A program made the position numbers and the translations under genes. Positions 47,405-63,178 of a stretch of DNA of 64,000 bases are shown one piece after another; the first letter of the stretch is position 1, and the number at the start of each line of letters is the position of its first letter. The stretch lies in the NCBI GenBank assembly GCA_003255065.1, contig QAOA01001066.1, positions 618,900 to 682,899 on the forward strand, read 5' to 3'. Below the pieces are notes generated by a model that was not told where the DNA came from, ran no database searches, and worked only from the letters and a program-made list of their open reading frames with translations. Origin of the DNA: Cercis canadensis (lineage: Eukaryota > Streptophyta > Magnoliopsida > Fabales > Fabaceae).

Positions 47405-48469
47405 AAGCTGACCACTAAAGGATGGTGGAAAGGAGAAGGGTATTACATTTTTTCCCAACGAATACACGTTTGATTTCTTCCATAGTATACGCATCTTGTA
47501 AATCATAGAAGTAGGCATTCTTTTCAAAGTCTACTTGAACCCCTAATTAATAGAACATCCACAGCTCGCCTTTATAATATTCACAAACTTGTGATTGAGG
47601 AATTTATTGTGGTCTCTTCAATATGCGTATAAATTAATTGATTCCATGGTGCTGTCGTTGTCTCCTTTTGAATTTATGAAGAATAGACCAGGTGATATTC
47701 AGTCTCTGTCTAGGTTGATAAACGTTAAGTCAACAAGTACATCTGTGGTTGAATTACTGGTTTTGATATAATAATTCACTGGATACATTTTAGGTTGGGT
47801 AACATATAATCTGTTCTATAAATACTCGAGCCAGAAAAAAGAGTTCTGAATGATGATGTGGTGTTCTATGTAAAAAGAACTACATCACATGTATACAATT
47901 TTATAAAATTGCTAGTCAAAATGTTATGTAGGGGAATAATGTCAAGCATCTCAATTTTTTTATCAAAAGTCTTGTCTCATATAGATCGTGATGCGGCATT
48001 CTATGTAAGAATTGCTACATAATCAGTGAAATGAAAAAAAAAAAAAAACAAAAAAAGAGATTATTTGCAGTTAAAGATAGCTTATTTTATTATAAACTTT
48101 CTTTTAAAGTCTGATTGATGCCACAATTGTACTAACTTGGACTACCACAAAATTTGAGTGCACATTTTAGACTTTCTGATTAAAATGACTTTCATTATAC
48201 GGGTTTTCACAAATTTACCCGCGGCTTCAACGGGTTCGCTTGAGCCCAACAATGTCGTGCCCTTCTAGCTCAAAGTTTGTAGGCCCATCAACCGTTGGGC
48301 TAGTTTATCTAGCCTAGTCCACTCTGACACATCGCGGTTGACAAAGACGAAGTAGTCATCGGCATCAAGTAGAAGCAGCTGGGGGATTGGCAGGGTTTAA
48401 CAATCAGCAGCAGCAGCAAAGTGGTAGAGTAGAGGCACCAGGAATCAGTGATCGCAAGGGCAAAAGAAC
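47405..48469. promoter_or_regulatory. Spacer with site II-type promoter elements of the uL23 gene
   Basis: No gene in this stretch. Near its end three GGGCC/T-type motifs cluster: GAGCCCAAC at 48242, GGCCCATC at 48282 and TTGGGCTA at 48295. Site II elements of this kind are typical of plant ribosomal and mitochondrial protein gene promoters, fitting the gene that starts at 48470. Confidence 0.5.
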
Positions 48470-49003
48470 ATGGGAAGCCGGTTGGGAAGGAGGGTGGTCA
48501 ACTTTGCGAACCTACCCATAAAGATCCTCATGCCCAGTTCCTTCACAAACATCAAAGAGATTGCGCTCAAGACAATCCCTTCAGCTTCCAAGATTGAAAT
48601 CAAGCGTGTCCTTGAATCCCTCTACGGGTTCGAGGTCGAAAAGGTTAGCACATTGAACATGGAGGGCAAAAAGAAGAAGCATGGTGGTTTGCTGATAGCA
48701 AAACCCGATTACAAAAAGGCCTATGTAACCCTTAAGAACCCGCTGTCAATCTCGCCGGATCTTTACCCGATCCGAATAATCGAGGAGGACAAGAAGCGGA
48801 TGAACAAGCAGTCCAAGCCAAGCGTTGTTGAGGAAGGCGAAGCCAAGAGGCATTGGCTTGATGAAAACGAGGGTGAGCGGTTTAAGCTCGACAAGGGTTC
48901 AAGTCGCGCTCGTGCTGGTGGTGTTCGTGGAGCAGCCCAAGTCCGTGCTGATGGTGCTGCCAAGTTTCCGTGGAGCAGCATGAGGTCTGCTAGTGCTAGG
49001 TAG
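48470..49003 (+). CDS. Mitochondrial ribosomal protein uL23 (L23)
   Basis: Intronless, 177 residues. It starts MGSRLGRRVVNFANLPIKIL and contains the uL23 core: FTNIKEIALKTIPSASKIEI, KRVLESLYGFEVEKVSTLNM, then KKKKHGG and YKKAYVTLKNPL. uL23 binds the large-subunit rRNA near the exit tunnel. The form with this C-terminal extension (HWLDENEGERF and then a basic Ala/Arg tail) is the plant mitochondrial type; Arabidopsis At4g39880 (memory). The basic N-terminus would suit an organelle-targeted protein without a clear cleaved presequence. It converges with the DOT3 gene, only 308 bases away. Confidence 0.9.
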   Translation: MGSRLGRRVVNFANLPIKILMPSSFTNIKEIALKTIPSASKIEIKRVLESLYGFEVEKVSTLNMEGKKKKHGGLLIAKPDYKKAYVTLKNPLSISPDLYPIRIIEEDKKRMNKQSKPSVVEEGEAKRHWLDENEGERFKLDKGSSRARAGGVRGAAQVRADGAAKFPWSSMRSASAR

Positions 49004-49311
49004 TTCAAGAGAAATGTTGCTTTGAATTTTATGAAATGAGATTCACTTTTTTTTTTTAGTTCTTGTGATCATATTGCCCCGTTTGAGCAGGGAGAATGTA
49101 TGAGGGTCCAAAGCTTTTCTGGAAATAAAAGTTTTGTGCACTGAAGATGGTAATTTAAACTATCTTCTTTAATATCTATAATGCATTGTAGGTTGCATAT
49201 GGAAGATAGAAGGAGATTTATAGATACAAAATAAAGTTTAGACTATCTGCTTCACATAAAAAATGGCTAGATATAGCATTTCTGCTACAGGGTTCTTGAA
49301 GTTGAAAAACA

Positions 49312-51169
49312 TTACAATGTGGAGAGCCTTCTTCTAAAGCTGGCTCTACTTCTAACATGGTTTGATCTGCCCTGTCCATCTCCATTCTCATCTCCATCTG
49401 GTNCCCGCCCTTTTCGTTTTTCTTTGGGGGTGGTGGGTTGGGGAAGTTGGAGTTGAGGGCATTCATAATGCCAATTCCAATGTGAAAATAAAATAATATT
49501 TGTATACTCACTTCACCGGTTTCCCTTGATCTCCATTTTGATATCTTGGAATCAACAGATCATTCACCTCAGCATCTTCCAACATCATCCCCACTCTCTT
49601 TTCAAGGTCTGAAGTGAGAGCTGATGATGCAGAATACATCATGGCCATCTTTAGTAACTGCAACAAAAACTTACAAGAGACAGCTTCTTGTTGAGGAGGA
49701 ATTATGCTTACTAGGCTTTCAATGATTGTCTTTTGCTCCTTGCTGTGCCCAATGTTTTCTCTCTCCTTTCCCCAAAACATACTGAACTGTAGGTCATTCT
49801 TTCCACTCCCATATCCTCTTAGCCCTTCTAACTCCTCATCCATTCCTGGTAGCCATCGCTTGGCATAGTGCATTATACATTTACCTATGATTTCTGGTTT
49901 GATTCCTTTTGCCCGTATTGCTGCAATAACACGCATGAACTTATCAATGCGAAGGGCCGCCACATCATCAAACCACCAACCTTCTTGATTAGCTGCTTCA
50001 TCTGCAGTAGCGGAGTTATCTTTAGAAGCCTTCCAAGCAATGGAGTCACAACATCTTCTGACAATTTGCAGATTTTCAGCCCATGGAGATAGAGTTTCAC
50101 ATGATTTCAGAACAGTGATAGTGTCTTTCCATGAAGAAAACACAACAAATGTTAGGAAAGCTTCAGTGTTGGAAATGAGATTTCCATCTTCTAGTTCTTC
50201 AGTCATTTCTAGGAATTCTGATGCACATCTTAGACCAGCTATATTGTTTGGGTTCAAGTCTATAGGGAGGCCGTAACAGAATTTTAGAATGACTTCAAAT
50301 GTTTCAGATCCACCTGGGAAGTTATCAAGATTGAGCTCATACCCAGAGTTCGAGATGGAAGGCTGTATTTCCATTCGTCCTATGTAACCGCATTTTGATA
50401 TCAAGGGATACTGTTTCAGAAAAATTGACCAAGATATGAAATGATTAAGGTACACCTTATTATGTTATTTAGGTTATGTTCATATTATTGTCCAAATTAA
50501 CACGGTATCACTTTGCTACCCCCCCTCTCCCTATCAAAAATAGCATAAACATGGGAAGAAAAGTGAAAAAGCACACCAAACATCGTATCCCTTATGTAGT
50601 GGATCTATTGTTTGCCTGTCTTGTATGATAGAATTGTACCTACGTTTCCCTTTTCTTGTCCTCTGAAATATGTTGATATTACTACTTTTTAAATGTATCC
50701 ATTCAATTCAGGAGGGAGGAGAAGGGAGAGGTTAATAGTTTTCTGCATTTTATGTAAAAATTGGGATTATGCCTAGGTGTTCGTACTTATACCTTGTGAA
50801 CATTATAGTTGATTCCTTGGACTTGAATTGACAAGTCTGTAGGGATTTGAGGAGTGATAAACCTGCATGAACCCAAACAAGAGAAAAAAGAAACACAAGA
50901 AAGTAGTTGAAGTCAGATGTGAAACTCATGTAGACAATTTCTTGAGAGAGAGAGCGAGAGAGAGAAGAAAAAAAAAAAAAGTCGCAGCGCAGTTGTGAAT
51001 CTAGACCAGAATCCTATTTCAAATGGTACCATGAGTGTTCCTTTTTGAAGCTTTCAGCTACTGTGATGAGTTTGTTAGGAATTACGATGCTTTTGTTTGA
51101 AACTTGATCAAAGCCATCAGAGTGATTTCCAGATTCTTGTGGTTGAGTCACTTGAAGAGACTTCTTCAT
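49312..51169 (-). CDS. DOT3: NPH3-family BTB protein DOT3, middle missing at an assembly gap
   Basis: Exons 51169-51030, 50862-50793 and 50410-49512 join in frame (370 codons). They begin MKKSLQVTQPQESGNHSDGF and give PQIPTDLSIQVQGINYNVHK, YPLISKCGYIGRMEI and FPGGSETFEVILKFCYG (BTB domain), then AENLQIVRRCCDSIAWKA and WWFDDVAALRIDKFMRVI (start of the NPH3 domain). The exon ends at an AA|GTGAGT donor after QGKPV. The rest of the NPH3 domain is absent. A C-terminal tail, DGDENGDGQGRSNHVRSR then ASFRRRLSTL and stop, reappears at 49402-49312, directly beside the n at 49403. I infer that the missing exon part was lost in assembly. NPH3 proteins are adaptors of CUL3 ubiquitin ligases, and DOT3 mutants have vein-pattern defects. 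If the gap is not an artefact, this is a deletion allele. Confidence 0.88.
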
Positions 51170-52609
51170 GGTGATTCACTTGCTGTAGGTATCCTATGGT
51201 CGACACTTTATTTTAATGAACAAATGATACAAGAGAGGTGAGAAGACGTTTAAATTAATGCTGTGGAGGGAGTTTGTGGTCAGTGTACGAGTGTTGTTAA
51301 GATGGTTGGTGACTTGTTCTTTTCCTTTCGAGTCAATTAACTGTCACGACTCACAAAATTCCATCATGATATAGAAACTAATTAAATGAAAATGTATTGA
51401 AGAGGAATTGGGCCATGATTTATCCCATTTCGACCATGCAAAACATGAAGTGGACCAAGTGGTTTATGTGGATAAGATGTTTGGTATTTATAAATTATGG
51501 CTTGTTGAAATGTCTCTGCATTTCTTGTAATCGGGAATGTATGGTGTCGTATTGTCATAGCGGGTGGTAATCTGTGTACAGATGAGAAAGTATGGTCGTG
51601 TAAATTTCAATCTCCTATTCCTGGAAACACTGGTTGAACTGCAAGATTCAAGCTTCTGGATTTTACTTCTCCCAAATTTGAATTCCACTCTTCTTTATTT
51701 TCTTTCCCCACTCTCGTATTATCGAAGTTTAATAGTGAAAGAAGACCTCTCAATTATGCGTCTCTATCTCTTTCAATTTTCATTGCTTTCTCCTTTTTCT
51801 TTTTTCTCCCATTAACTTCTTTACTTTATTTACTTGACAAGTGTATACTTATGATTTAATTACATCCTTTTTCACAAAAAAAAAAAAAAAAGCATATCTA
51901 CTTATTAATTAGATAGAAGAAAGGTTTAAGGTATTAAGTATGATCTACTGATGTTGAAAGTCAAGAGTTTAAGTTTATATACCGTTATAAAATAAAAAAT
52001 TAGAAAAAACTAATTTCAAATTCTGTGAAAAATGAAAATGTTAACTTTCTCCAAGATTTGTAATAGTGAGATATTAATAAGCAAAACTGTTCCTACAAGA
52101 AAGGGAGGGGTGCTCTGCACATAAAAGGTCAAGTTTGAGGAAACTCCGATACAGAATTGTAATTCACTCATAAGCTGCCTGAGTTTTTTTTTTTTATTTT
52201 AATTAAAGATAAAATATTTATATTACAATGTATATTTATATAGTTTTTTTTAAAAATTCCTATATGAAAAAGCTCATACATTTAAGTTATTAATAATAAC
52301 ACTATAATTAACAAGAACATGCACACTAGAATTTAATCTTAAGTTCTGAGAGTCTCTCAAAGCTTTAAAGATTAAATACATAATCACTTAAGATATTGCT
52401 CGAAGTCAAGCTGCTTGTGTTTGGCTGCTTAAAAAATGATGCAACTTTATTTTATTTTCAGGATACTATATCTTATTGTTGCGCAATTTGTATAAGGGTG
52501 TGACTTGTTCTTTACTTCTTTTGTTAAGTTTTATTAACTATCAATGAACCATGTTCTGGTCAAACCCTCTGCTGAGCTGTAATCTTGCCCAGTCATGACT
52601 TTTCCGCTA
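51170..52609. other. Spacer upstream of DOT3
   Basis: No gene recognised. The stretch should include the DOT3 promoter on the minus strand. Short open frames on both strands lack any known domain. Confidence 0.4.
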
Positions 52610-52660
52610 AGAAGCATGGACACGGGACACAAAATTTAAAAAAATACAAGACATGATACG

Positions 52661-52696
<36 letters not shown>

Positions 52697-53120
52697 CGAA
52701 CGACACAAATAGAATTTTAAATAGATTTATATTTTATTAAAAAATTAAACATTTATATTATATTCTCTCACCAAAAAAAGGGACATAAATTTTACCTATA
52801 TGAAATATTAATATCCTTTTCAAAATAAATATAATTACAAGAAATATTATTAAGTCATTTTAATTCATCTCTTCCCAACAAAAAAACAGTTAAAGGATAT
52901 CACTTTCTATTCCATCTTTTTCCACCATTAGCAGCTGCAGTTCCTTTTCTACTGTTACAAGACCCAGGTTTGTAAGGAAACAAATGAAGTGTCATTTCTT
53001 TCAAATTATCTCTTTTTTTTAACCAAAAAAAAATGGTAAGCTATGTCCAACCTAATTCAAGCCGTGTCCATGTCATGTTTGAATCGTGTTAGTTATGTGT
53101 CGAAGCACAAAAAAATTATT
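52610..53120. repeat. Dispersed repeat with inverted GGACACGG ends
   Basis: It begins GCATGGACACGGGACAC and includes a TA-repeat (52665-52693). Its first 300 bases match 12515-12800 in the same orientation. Near 53065-53110 CCGTGTCCATGTC and GTGTCGAAGCAC look like the opposite-strand counterpart of the start. It may be a partial foldback element; boundaries are uncertain. Confidence 0.5.
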
Positions 53121-54397
53121 TTTTTATTTGGATATATTTGTACACGTGTTGTGACTAATGACTATGTTCGTGTTAACGATGTGGAACAAGGACACGGTTA
53201 TATCATTGTAAAATTTATCATTTATTTCACACATTTATCACTTAATAGTTAACACCTCACTATTTCTCATCACAACGAATTTGAATCGTGTAGGTGGATC
53301 TAGTTTTTAATATGTGTGGTTTAGATGGGTGGTGTAAGGTTTAGAGAGGTATGTAGTGATAACTGATAAAAGTAACATTTCTCATATATATGCTGATATT
53401 TTTTTTTTAAAAAAAATACTTATAGGTTATGCATAAAATGATATATATCTTAGCAATAGTCTATCAGCGGACTTGGTCATTGTCTTTGTTAATTAATGAT
53501 GTTCTATAATTTGGACCCAACTATATATTATATAGCTGTAACATTTTTTTTTTGTTACAAAATATTTAGAGTGAAAAGAGACTATTCAATTTTAAGATTA
53601 CAACACGATTGTCTACCAAAAAAGAATGACTAAAAATAAAATTGGAACCTAAGTCTTATAAACAAAATGTATTAATCCTTACCAGTTGAATCAACTCATT
53701 TTCACATTTTTTGTTTGTTTATACTAATCCTAACCTTGCCTTGCATATATTGTACGACAGTTTAAAAGTGATTATATTTTTCTCTAATATATGAATTGTA
53801 ATTATGATTTGAATTTATAAATATAAGTCTTATAAAAAAGGGTATTAAAACACAAAATATTATATGTATTTAGTTTTTTTAAGAAAATAAAGACTACAAT
53901 TTATTTTTGGTGTGCTTAGCTCTAAATTCTAATTAAGCCAAAGGATTTAATGTGATTCAAATATCACGTATTATTATAATTATCATTATTCTTTTTTAAA
54001 TGAATGTCATGTATTATCTTGAGTTAGTAACCCATAATTACATTTGCAAGTGTAAGTCAAATATGTAATTTTACCAAGAGAAAAAAACTATCAATACTCA
54101 AATATGTAGTGTGTGGACCACTAAACACTATATATATTTTTTTCTACGCAGCGAAAAATAAAACTATATTCCTTTTTAAGTTTACTTCTTTGATTGGAAT
54201 ACCCCCTTTTTTTATTTTTGGTGATACTTGATAGTGTATATAAAGGCTGAAGTCAATTGGTTAGACTTCTCGCCGTGCTTGTCAAAGGGAGGACATAATT
54301 GTCAATTGATAAAAAGGATGGGGCGAAATTGGTGATAAAGAAATTTCAAAGGTTTGGCTTTTGCCGTCCTCGTTGTGGTTGGCGGTTTCTCCTCCCA
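53121..54397. other. AT-rich spacer upstream of RABH1
   Basis: No gene or bounded repeat seen. Confidence 0.4.
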
Positions 54398-54406
54398 TAT
54401 ATAAAT
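54398..54406 (+). promoter_or_regulatory. TATA box of the RABH1 gene
   Basis: TATATAAAT lies about 150 bases before the ATG, followed by a pyrimidine-rich leader with CTCTCTC-type sequence. Confidence 0.6.
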
Positions 54407-54536
54407 GCATTCCACTCGAAATTGCCTTCGTTTTCGTTCTTGTATCTCTTTCTTAATTCTCGCTCTCTCATTGTTGTGAGAATTTCCGAGATTCAGATTC
54501 AGATCTAACTTCTAAGCGTTGCTGACATTTCCTTAA

Positions 54537-57911
<3,375 letters not shown>

Positions 57912-58827
57912 AGAAAGGTATTGTAAAAGAACCAGCGAAAAGACTTTTCGGCAAACAACTCCGGGATTGGCTACTTTGAAGGAAAGATGTTGCAGGAACC
58001 CTCTGCTTTCTTACTCCTACTCTCAGGTTATGTGGTGAGCGGAACAAGTTGCAGTAATGGTTTTGATGTAAGATACAGAGATTAATAGTAGTTCAATTAT
58101 TTATTTTTATATACAATTAGACCCTCATGTAAGAATACGCTTAATAAAACTGATAGAAAATTTACAGACATAAAGTTGGCATGAAAGTTTCTGATGGAAC
58201 AGTTGAAAGTGGGATTTTGCTGGAAGCATTTTATAGATAATGGAATGCAGGATTTTGGTGCATGTTACTAGCAGTGAGGTACTGGTGCCGAGGCTGTTCA
58301 TATCATCAAGCAATTATCACTGATATGCAGACGGCACTAGTTTAAACGCATAAGCTCTCTTCTTTTCCCCTTGTTGCTGCTCATATTTTCATTAAGCAAT
58401 CGATAACTATAACTAGTTTCATGCTTTGAACGTTTCTTAACCTTTCTCATTCTAGCATGATCATTTTGTTATTCCATAATTTACGTCCACCACTCCATTC
58501 AGACTCCTAGATCTCGACTCCAGTGCGTGGTGGTAACAAACCAGCAACCGTGTTACTTACACTTAGGATTTGACCTAATTAATCCGACTTGGTTTAACTA
58601 TTAGATTGCAGTACTATAGATGATAGGGAGTTTTGGGACACTGTAGTCAATATATGCCAAATGACGTTTCCCAGCTATTAACATCAACATCATAGAGGAA
58701 GCTCTATATTCCTCTATAATACATTTCAAGTGATAGGTTTAATTTTAAAAACAGGGGGGAAGAAAAGAGCCAAGTCTAGACGTGAATAATAGGAAGCGAA
58801 AGATGAACTTATCAAATAAGAAAACCA
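57912..58827. other. Convergent 3' flanks of RABH1 and the last gene
   Basis: Two convergent stops bound the stretch. No gene is seen. Confidence 0.45.
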
Positions 58828-59537
58828 TCACCCCTCTGCCTGATTCTCAGTGTCAGATATATCAACACCAACGTTCCCAAACTTGACCTGCCGAAAGCAA
58901 TTGATCAATTTAGTGAATGGAAAATAATATGAACACAAAAAAGGAGGCAAAGATAGATAGCAAGAAAAATAACGGTACGGTCATTGTTATTTTCTACGTA
59001 AAAAGGAATCTCAGCACCTATTCATTTAAAGCAAGACAAATTAATTGGAAATACTCCATCGAACAAGGAAGCAACTTATACAACCTTGCTTCAATTATTG
59101 ACTTAGATGTACCTTATCCTCTTGGGGAAGTGCATCTGTACAAGGTCAGAAATACGTTTACCTTACTTTAGTGCACCCATGTACTATCTAAAATGGAAAG
59201 ACAGATTATGCTTATCATATCAGGATACATAGACATACATAATCACTCTTCTGGGATGTAATTTTAGCTAATATTGTTTTTTGGTAGGTTAATTTTACTT
59301 ATTATCTGTTACTTATATAATTACCTAATGCCTTTAATTACTCAAGTACTGGAGAAGTGATTTAGTTTAGTTTATCATCTCATAGTCTCGACTCTCGATT
59401 AAAGTATACTCCATGAAAAGCATATCTATAGCCAAAGCTATATCACCAATCAAAGCCTGAACTGCAAAAACTCTTCTATGACAGCCACTCAATTGCGTAG
59501 ATCGTAAGCAACTAGCGACCCTCAAGCCAAAGACAAC

Positions 59538-59570
<33 letters not shown>

Positions 59571-62500
59571 ATGTAGAACTCTTGCCTCCTATTTTGAAGA
59601 TTTATGGGGGCGGAGAAGATGACCAGACTTTGTTTTAAAGATATTAATGGGCTAACTGTAATTCTGAATAAAGGTTGTAGATGCCTTTATCTTTAGGGAA
59701 GAGACTTAGACAGGTATATAACGATGGAAGAAGTTTTTTCTCAATGTTTTATAAATTTATCCAGACTTACTACCATCCAAGAGCCAGTGATCTTGACCAT
59801 ATCATTACCCGTTGTTTGCAGTTGATCCATTGGATATGAAAGAGTCTACTACTTTAATATTCTATCCTGTAGTCTGTGACTCTGTCTTGTTTCTATTTTC
59901 ATCCTTACCAGCATTCCATAATTGCCTTTGCATTTGACAGAAAGCAGCTTGAAATACTCTGTTCCTTGATGAGCAATTCATCAAAAAGAGGAGGAAAAAA
60001 AGGGTCACACTAAATTAGGGAACCTATCACCTTAAGTGAACTGATTCACATGTTTGCACTCCAGAAATGGCACCTCCCACTCTCAAACTCCAGAGAAGAA
60101 CATAACGCAGAGAGGCAATTCAGTCTCTGTATAATATTCATAAAAGCAACACATATTCACAAAGATCAATCATTTAGAATTTAAAACCATCATTAATTTC
60201 AGATTTATGGAAAATTAATATAAACCCCGTCCCCTTTCCTATTTTGCTACATGAAACGTGTTTAGGCAATTCAGGCTTAAACCTGCTATATGAGGTAACT
60301 TTCCTAAGTTCATGGCAGGATATATGACCATACCTTACAAGCCTGCTGATCAGGTTAGTACTATCCTTTAATTTATAAGATGCCCTAACAAAACTAAAAA
60401 GGAAAAATGTCGGATAGACATTATGATTTGAGACTTTGATCAAATTTTACTGGCACATGGTTAGCTGCAATTGTAAGTTCAAGGTATAATTCTCAATCTG
60501 CTAGTGGCAACCAGAACTTACAATATTGAAAACAGAAGGGCGACTTTTCTTGAATCAACTTTTCTTGAATCAAATGAGGCAGCACGCTTATATCGTCTCC
60601 ATCTGTTACTTGGCATATCATGTACCTTCTCAGGGACTGATTTATCTGTTAATTTACATATACGACAGTTAAAAATGTATCTCCATCACTTAAGTACTCA
60701 GTTCTGGACACATAAAAGTACAAGAGTAGAAGTTCAAAGAAAACTGTACAAAGAGAGTAATTGATAGATGAAGCAAAATATAAAGGGTTTAAAAGAAAAA
60801 CCAAGAAAATATCATAGCATAAAAAAGGTAGAGAAATATTTAAAATGTTGAACTACAAAGATTCATCATGCATCAATTTAAAAAGGAAGGAAAGTACCAT
60901 TTAAGTACTCAGTTCTAGACACATAAAAGTACATGACATTGCTTATTATAAGAGTTACTACATGTGATTATGAAGGATTCTTGATTTCATTAACCATGAA
61001 AAGCAAAGGGATAATATTAACAAATTAAATGAATGATACCCTAGCTTTTCAATCTTCAAGTTCAGGTCAACATCTCAGTTGTTAATTCAAGCTTTTTGTG
61101 TTTGTTCATGTGCACAAGCACATAATCTAATTGTCACTTAATGCCTCACTTTTGAGACGGCAAGCAAATGTAAAGTCTTGTAACTGATCTAAAAGTTAGA
61201 CACAATGATCCAACTGGCTGAAAAGTTTTGGAAATACAGACAGCAAAATGAAAACTAGGTATGCAGGTATCTGTTACTCGTTACATGAGAGGATGGTTCT
61301 ATTTAGCTTGATGTTTTAAGCAAACATATCTCTTGCCAAGGCACTAGCTTTAATCACGACAGACAAATCCTCAGTTCTAAACTACTCTGTGATTGCTTAC
61401 AGAAGATCCTCATCTTCAATATCCATTTAATCTAATTGTCTCCAGCAAAAGATAACTGCATAAGCTGTATGGATTGATATATTTTACTCCTCTGTAGAAG
61501 AGCAGAGTGAAGATTTTAGATAGATATACCTCTTGAACTGCTGAGGCTCATCAGAATTTGCATTAGTCTTCCACCTACTTTTAAACTTACTTGTCTCCAC
61601 AATACTCTCTGCAATGTTGTGCAATACCAATACTCGTCAGAATAGGCAAAAACAGTAGAAGGCTAAAATTTTATTTTTCTCCGAAAGAAAAAAAGGAAAA
61701 AGAAAGCCATGTAAGGTCAAATGATTGCTCAAATCATACTAACTATCTGTGGTTATTTTAAGACTATCAGTTATAAGCTGTCAAAGAACCACATTACACG
61801 CAGATGAGCGTATGAGACTTACACTTAGTAAACTCCCAACTTTAAAACTTTCAATTTCCTCTTCATAGGATTCAGGAGAAATTGAATTGTCTTTCTCACT
61901 AGGTATATCAATGATGCATGGGGAGTAGACCTCTTCGCTCTTCATTTGGAAATCAATACAGTTCTCGCAATTTAAATGAGCATCTAGGTACATCTGGCTT
62001 TTGGATTGATTAGGAACCTCTAGGAGACTTAAGAAAGCCAGTGATGAAGCACAATTTGCGCTGCCACCTTCCTCAGGCAGTACTGAAATACTATAGACAT
62101 CTTGGCCCTGCAGAAATGAAAGGGCATCAATTCTTCTACAGAAACATAATAAGTTATAGAATCACTCATCCATTTTCACTCCTACTAAGCATTCGCTTGG
62201 TGTCAAACAGAAAAATATATAGTACAGAATCAAGGATTCCACTCAGGCTCAGCCAGATAAAATGCACTAAATTGACTAGTACAGAATCCAACTATTATAT
62301 AAGAAAAGGAGGATTTACATGCGAATTGTGTAAGGATTGATATAATCCTGCTGAAAGTGAGGTGTCCTCAAAAATAATGGGCTGAGTCTCTGAAACGAAA
62401 AAGAATGTCAACATAACTGCTAGTGCGCTTTCTGCAAATTGGAGCACAAAACTGATTTAGCACAATTACCTAAAGGAAATTGTCGGATAACTTGCTCAGG

Positions 62501-63178
62501 ACTTGGTTTAAGTAACTTGATACACGCACAGCTGACAGGTAAATTGCCATTCCCGTCCCGATATTCCCGAATGTGTGGTTGTCCCTGCGAGTAATCTGCA
62601 TGTCAGGATTATCCGCAGCTTCGAAAGATGAAATACAGAAATACTTGAAGCTCAGTTATGAGATTTACTAGTTATACTATATTGAATCAAGTAAAAGCTC
62701 GTAAAGTGTTAGTCGTGCGCCGCCCCCCTCAACTTTCATTCAGATGTGATTTCAATCAAAGAGTGTTGGTTGCATTTAAATCCGTGTTTCTTACGAGTCA
62801 ATCAACTTTGATGTTTCAAATAGTAGAAAGCATACAAGAAATAGTAAGAGCAACGAGAAATCTTTTCACACATGGTTCTTGCTGAGATTTCCATCTATCA
62901 AATTTCCACCAGACCTGGAAAATACCTCATAATCTTACATTAATTTCAATTCTCTCACCTGCTGCAACTTGTTAGCAACCAAAGTAAATGGAAGATATGA
63001 CTGAACTTCAGATTCAAATAATTTTTTTAAAAAAAAAATCATAATCAGGCAACTAAACTTGAAATGCAGCTTAGAATGGTGAAGAAAATCAACAACAGCT
63101 GGAGAATTCGCCGAAAATACGCTTGAATTTGGAGAAGAAGACGAGAAATGTTACCTCGCAGGACGAATCAACGGCCAT
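58828..63178 (-). CDS. Uncharacterised protein, eight exons
   Basis: I do not recognise the family. Eight coding exons join in frame through GT/AG sites to 253 residues: 63178-63155, 62584-62470, 62389-62319, 62107-61823, 61608-61530, 59964-59909, 59845-59774 and 58887-58828. It starts MAVDSSCE, then GQPHIREYRDGNGNLPVSCA and CIKLLKPSPEQVIRQFPL. An acidic middle follows (SEKDNSISPESYEEEIESF), then RVLWRQVSLKVGGR and KLLSVKCKGNYGML, ending FGNVGVDISDTENQAEG. Two CxC/CxxC-like pairs (SCAC and CENC) are visible, with no membrane helix or signal peptide. Intron 5 is 1.57 kb and intron 7 holds a long A-run, so exons could be missing or differ in the real transcript. Exons 6 and 7 are the least certain. 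The conserved frame and clean splice sites support a real gene. Confidence 0.72.
59541..59568. repeat. Poly-A run in intron
   Basis: About 28 A in a row inside intron 7 of the last gene. It may mark an old retroposed sequence, but no source gene is recognisable. Confidence 0.8.
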
